DNA from: Halococcus salsus
Lineage (GTDB): Archaea > Halobacteriota > Halobacteria > Halobacteriales > Halococcaceae
DNA: 64,000 bases
NCBI RefSeq assembly: GCF_009900715.1
Contig: NZ_JAAAJC010000001.1
Coordinates: 795,216-859,215 of the forward strand
Direction of reading: 5' to 3'
The notes beneath the pieces are model-generated. The model ran no database searches. It had not been told where the DNA came from and saw nothing but the letters and a program-made list of their open reading frames with translations. Below are positions 61,354 to 64,000 of the stretch, piece after piece. Each line of letters opens with the position of its first letter. The stretch's first letter is position 1. A program made the translations under genes and the position numbers.

Positions 61354-62826
61354 CTACGGGAGATCCGCACGGACACAGGCCGCGGTGTGTTCCCCGCCGA
61401 TCAGACAGATCGGGACGCCGACACCCGGGTTCGTCGCCGATCCCGTATAGTAGAGCCCGTCGATGGCAGTCGAGCGGTGGCCGGGGCGGAACGGACCGGT
61501 CTGTCGAAGCGTCTGTGCGAGTCCGAGGGTTCCGTTCCGGACGTTGTAGCGGTCCACGAAGTCCGAGATGGAGAGGGTCCGTTCGAACACGATATCGTCC
61601 CTGAGGTCGACACCGGCCGTGTCGACGAGGTCTTCCAGAAGACGGTCTCGATACCGTTCCCGCAACGCTGGGTCGTCCTCTCCGCCGGCAGGGACGGCCA
61701 TCGAGAGCATCACCGCAGCCCCACCCCTTGGTGCGACCGTCGGGTCGGTCGCCGAGGCGTTACAGACGTAGTAGACGGGGTCGTTCGGCCACTGCTGGCG
61801 CTCGTAGATATCGGTGAAGTGGTCGGTCCAGTCGATGGGCATCACGACGGTGTGGTGCGGGAGGTCCTCGACGGTTCGGTTGAGTCCCAGCAGCAGAACC
61901 AGCGCCGACGGTCCGTAGGCTCGTTTCGTCCAGTACGAGCGGTCGTACTGCCGCTCGTGCTTCGGGAGGAGGTTGAGTTCCGTGTGGGCGTAGTCCACAT
62001 CGCTCACGACGACGTCCGGTCGCCAAACCCGGTTCTCGGCGATGACGAAGAACTCGTCACGGCCACGGGTGATCTCTGTCACCTCGACGCCGGTCCGGAT
62101 CGTCACTCCGAGCTCCCGAGCGAGGGCTGCGAGGCCCGCGACGACACCCTCCATCCCGCCTTCGGGGTAGTACACCCCCTGCGTGATGTCGATGTGACTC
62201 ATCATGTGATAGAGCCGCGGTGTCGAGGACGGTGCCCCGCCGAGGAAGACGGCGGCGTACTGAACGAGCTGACGGAGCTTCTCGTCGTCGAAGAACGACG
62301 CCACGTAGCGGTCGAGGCTACCCAAGAGCTCCAACCCGACCGTCCCCGTCTCCAACACGTCGCGCCCGACCCAGTCCCGGAGTCGCGGGCGGTCGGTGTA
62401 GACGAACCGTTCCATCGAAATATCGTACGTTCGCCTGGCGGTAGCGAGGTACGCCGCGAGTGCCTCGCCGGCACCCTCCTCGCGCTCCTCGAAGCGGGCT
62501 CGCATCGCTGTCAGGTCGGTCGTCACGTCGATGTGGTCGCCATCCTTGTAGCAGACGCGATAGCTGGGATCGAGCCGCTCCAAGGAGTAGTAGTCGGCCG
62601 GCGAGCGCTCGAAGTGTCTGAAAAATCGCCCGAAAACCTCGGGCATCATGTACCACGTCGGTCCCGTATCGAAACGAAAGCCGTCCACCGTGAGCGAGCT
62701 CGCCAGCCCACCGACCTGGTCGTTCTTTTCGAGGAGTGTGACGTCGGCACCGCCGTCCACGAGGTAACACGCGGCCGAGAGCCCACCGACGCCCCCGCCG
62801 ACGACCACGACCGACGTATCGTTCAT
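61354..62826 (-). CDS. CrtI-type phytoene desaturase / carotenoid desaturase
   Basis: The 490-residue flavoprotein begins with an FAD/NAD motif VVVVGGGVGGLSAACYL and contains GFRFDTGPTWYMMPEVF near residue 55. The C-terminal FAD motif is IDGLYYTGSATNPGVGVPI. This is the CrtI family that desaturates phytoene or related C40/C50 carotenoids on the way to bacterioruberin. Whether it is phytoene desaturase or the later 3,4-desaturase cannot be decided here. Confidence 0.86.
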   Translation of the reverse strand: MNDTSVVVVGGGVGGLSAACYLVDGGADVTLLEKNDQVGGLASSLTVDGFRFDTGPTWYMMPEVFGRFFRHFERSPADYYSLERLDPSYRVCYKDGDHIDVTTDLTAMRARFEEREEGAGEALAAYLATARRTYDISMERFVYTDRPRLRDWVGRDVLETGTVGLELLGSLDRYVASFFDDEKLRQLVQYAAVFLGGAPSSTPRLYHMMSHIDITQGVYYPEGGMEGVVAGLAALARELGVTIRTGVEVTEITRGRDEFFVIAENRVWRPDVVVSDVDYAHTELNLLPKHERQYDRSYWTKRAYGPSALVLLLGLNRTVEDLPHHTVVMPIDWTDHFTDIYERQQWPNDPVYYVCNASATDPTVAPRGGAAVMLSMAVPAGGEDDPALRERYRDRLLEDLVDTAGVDLRDDIVFERTLSISDFVDRYNVRNGTLGLAQTLRQTGPFRPGHRSTAIDGLYYTGSATNPGVGVPICLIGGEHTAACVRADLP

Positions 62827-62930
62827 CCCGTCGCTCTTGGGCCGGCTTCTGCTTAGCTGTGTCCGTACCTACGTCGTGACAGGGCACCAATCATAGTGTC
62901 CGGTCGGAGTGGTCGTCGACACCCCGCGGT

Positions 62931-62939
62931 TTTAATAGT
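62931..62939 (+). promoter_or_regulatory. TATA box of the PNPOx-like gene
   Basis: TTTTAATAG is about 26 bases before the ATG at 62961, giving a leaderless transcript. Confidence 0.55.
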
Positions 62940-62960
62940 TACAGACCCGTTCTGGCCCCC

Positions 62961-63404
62961 ATGAGCGGACTCCGCTGGTTGCAGCTGTCGGAGGAAGAAC
63001 TAGGCGAGTTCCTCGGGGACGGCGGCACCGGCGTCCTCTCGTTTTCGGCCGGACGCGACGAACCGCCGTTCTCGCTGCCGGTCTCGTACGGCTACCTCGG
63101 GGACACCGGCCACTTCCACTACCGGCTCGCGGTCCCGGAGGACAGCTCGAAGGAACGGTACCTCGACCGACCCGTCTCGTTCGTCGTCCACGACCACACG
63201 GACGACGGGTGGCGCAGCGTCGTCGCGACCGGCGAACTCGACGACCTCACGGAGCTCCCCTACGAGGCCGACGCCCTCCAGGAGCGCTGGGGCGTCGACA
63301 TCCCGTTGATCGACATCTTCGAGGAGCCCCCGGACGACGTGACGTTCCGGGCGTTCCGTCTCGACGCCGAGCGCGTGACCGGTCGGAAGGAAGTCCGGTC
63401 GTAA
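62961..63404 (+). CDS. PNPOx-like flavin-binding protein
   Basis: The 147-residue product has the split-barrel pattern of pyridoxamine 5'-phosphate oxidase-like proteins: GVLSFSAGRDEPPFSLPVSYGY, FHYRLAVPEDSSKERYLDRPVSFVVHD, then GWRSVVATGELDDLTE. Members bind FMN, F420 or haem. The specific role is unknown. Confidence 0.8.
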   Translation: MSGLRWLQLSEEELGEFLGDGGTGVLSFSAGRDEPPFSLPVSYGYLGDTGHFHYRLAVPEDSSKERYLDRPVSFVVHDHTDDGWRSVVATGELDDLTELPYEADALQERWGVDIPLIDIFEEPPDDVTFRAFRLDAERVTGRKEVRS

Positions 63405-63440
63405 CCGAGCCGCTCCCCCTCGCCGGTCGGTTCGGACCGG

Positions 63441-64000
63441 TCAGCCGCGCCACTCCGACGCCAGCTCGTCGCGCGTTCGCGCGTCGAACGTGCCGTCCCG
63501 GAAGACGGTCACACGCCCGTCCTCGGCGCTCAGGGTGACGGTCGCGACCACCTCGTCCCGAGCCGAGGTTTCGAGCGCGCTCATGTGGCGCGACCCCATC
63601 CACTCCGCGTACTCGACCCCGGTCCGTTCGTCGGGCCCGGCGGCATCGGCCCCCGACGGATCCCTGAACCGAACCATCTGGCGCTGGATGACGTTGTCGA
63701 CGCCGACGACGACCGCCCCGTCGCGCGACCGCGAGACGTCCCGCACCGTCTCGTAGAAACTCGGATCCGCCCCGTGGACGCGCCAGCACTCCTCGGTCGG
63801 CCAGACGTTCTCGCCCATCGCGTCGGCATAGTCGCGAAGCGAGCGGCCCGAGACGACCGCGAAATACGCGCCCGGTCCGTGAGCGGCGGGTTCGTCCCAG
63901 CGGTCGAACCCGAGACTTAGGTCCTCCAGACAGTAGCGCACGACGTCGAGGAGCTCCCGGACCGGCGGATGGTGTCCGTAGTCGATGGCGAGCGGGTGGG
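63441..64000 (-). CDS. dacZ: Diadenylate cyclase (DacZ-like), 5' end outside window
   Basis: The reading frame runs off the right edge, so only the C-terminal 186 or so residues are visible (upstream residues in frame include HPLAIDYGHHPP). It has the two catalytic motifs of DisA_N diadenylate cyclases: RDGAVVVGVDNV (DGA) and MGSRHMSALETSARDE (RHx). These enzymes make cyclic di-AMP from two ATP; DacZ is the archaeal type and is essential in Haloferax volcanii. The stop is about 37 bases past the end of the PNPOx-like gene. Confidence 0.82.
   Translation of the reverse strand, partial: HPLAIDYGHHPPVRELLDVVRYCLEDLSLGFDRWDEPAAHGPGAYFAVVSGRSLRDYADAMGENVWPTEECWRVHGADPSFYETVRDVSRSRDGAVVVGVDNVIQRQMVRFRDPSGADAAGPDERTGVEYAEWMGSRHMSALETSARDEVVATVTLSAEDGRVTVFRDGTFDARTRDELASEWRG

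Noticed and set aside
1..64000. tRNA, rRNA, CRISPR arrays, transposases, integrases, attachment sites
   Set aside because: No cloverleaf-like tRNA segment, repeat-spacer array or recombinase-like protein was recognised while reading the gaps and frames; a covariance and HMM search would be needed to exclude them fully.

Overview
The window is chromosomal DNA from an extremely halophilic archaeon (class Halobacteria). The evidence is the very high G+C, strongly acidic predicted proteins, Tat-type lipoprotein signals, TATA boxes sitting 24-28 bases before start codons (leaderless transcription), and many families known mainly from haloarchaea (DUF63, COG1709 regulators, archaeal NAC, DacZ-type diadenylate cyclase, tandem UspA proteins, CrtI-type desaturase). 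The genus cannot be fixed from sequence alone. No rRNA, tRNA, CRISPR array, insertion sequence or phage gene was found; the window is core chromosome mixed with accessory metabolic loci.

Region 1-19 kb is mostly housekeeping: a DUF63 membrane protein (cut by the window start), a YcaO protein fused to an E1-like N-terminal domain, an Lrp-like regulator, an acyl-CoA dehydrogenase/hydrolase pair divergent from a zinc alcohol dehydrogenase, nac-trmI, gatCA, a Nudix hydrolase, squalene synthase, a PHP phosphoesterase, a COG1709 regulator, a PAC2 protein and HMG-CoA synthase. Two direct copies of a hairpin-rich intergenic repeat (about 890-1240 and 8570-8970) bracket 7.7 kb of this segment.

Region 19-33 kb is accessory. 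It holds two FNT formate/nitrite channels, a GH26-like secreted glycosidase, a UspA-HPP-FNT group, and a compact three-gene operon (acid-sugar kinase, PdxA2-type dehydrogenase, LarA-like protein). Nearby lie a sugar-nucleotide-type SDR, an SBP56/methanethiol-oxidase gene overlapping a 2Fe-2S ferredoxin gene, and an MFS sugar porter. Together these suggest uptake and breakdown of a four-carbon sugar acid.

Region 33-44 kb holds small proteins, a membrane metallophosphoesterase, DUF457 and HTTM membrane proteins, and a four-gene DUF4129-DUF7269-DUF58-DUF7519 cluster. This region is unusual for carrying four separate reading-frame lesions (about 37,600, 40,790, 41,428 and 43,225). They mean either local gene decay or local sequence error.

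Region 44-64 kb holds an acyl-CoA synthetase, a sodium:solute symporter with a small membrane partner, a complete SsuABC/TauABC-type ABC importer with two different permeases, a D-2-hydroxyacid dehydrogenase, an OafA-type acyltransferase, several small membrane proteins, a three-gene UspA stress group, DUF2238 and DUF457 membrane proteins, a CrtI-type carotenoid desaturase, a PNPOx-like flavoprotein and the 3' part of a DacZ-type c-di-AMP synthase gene.
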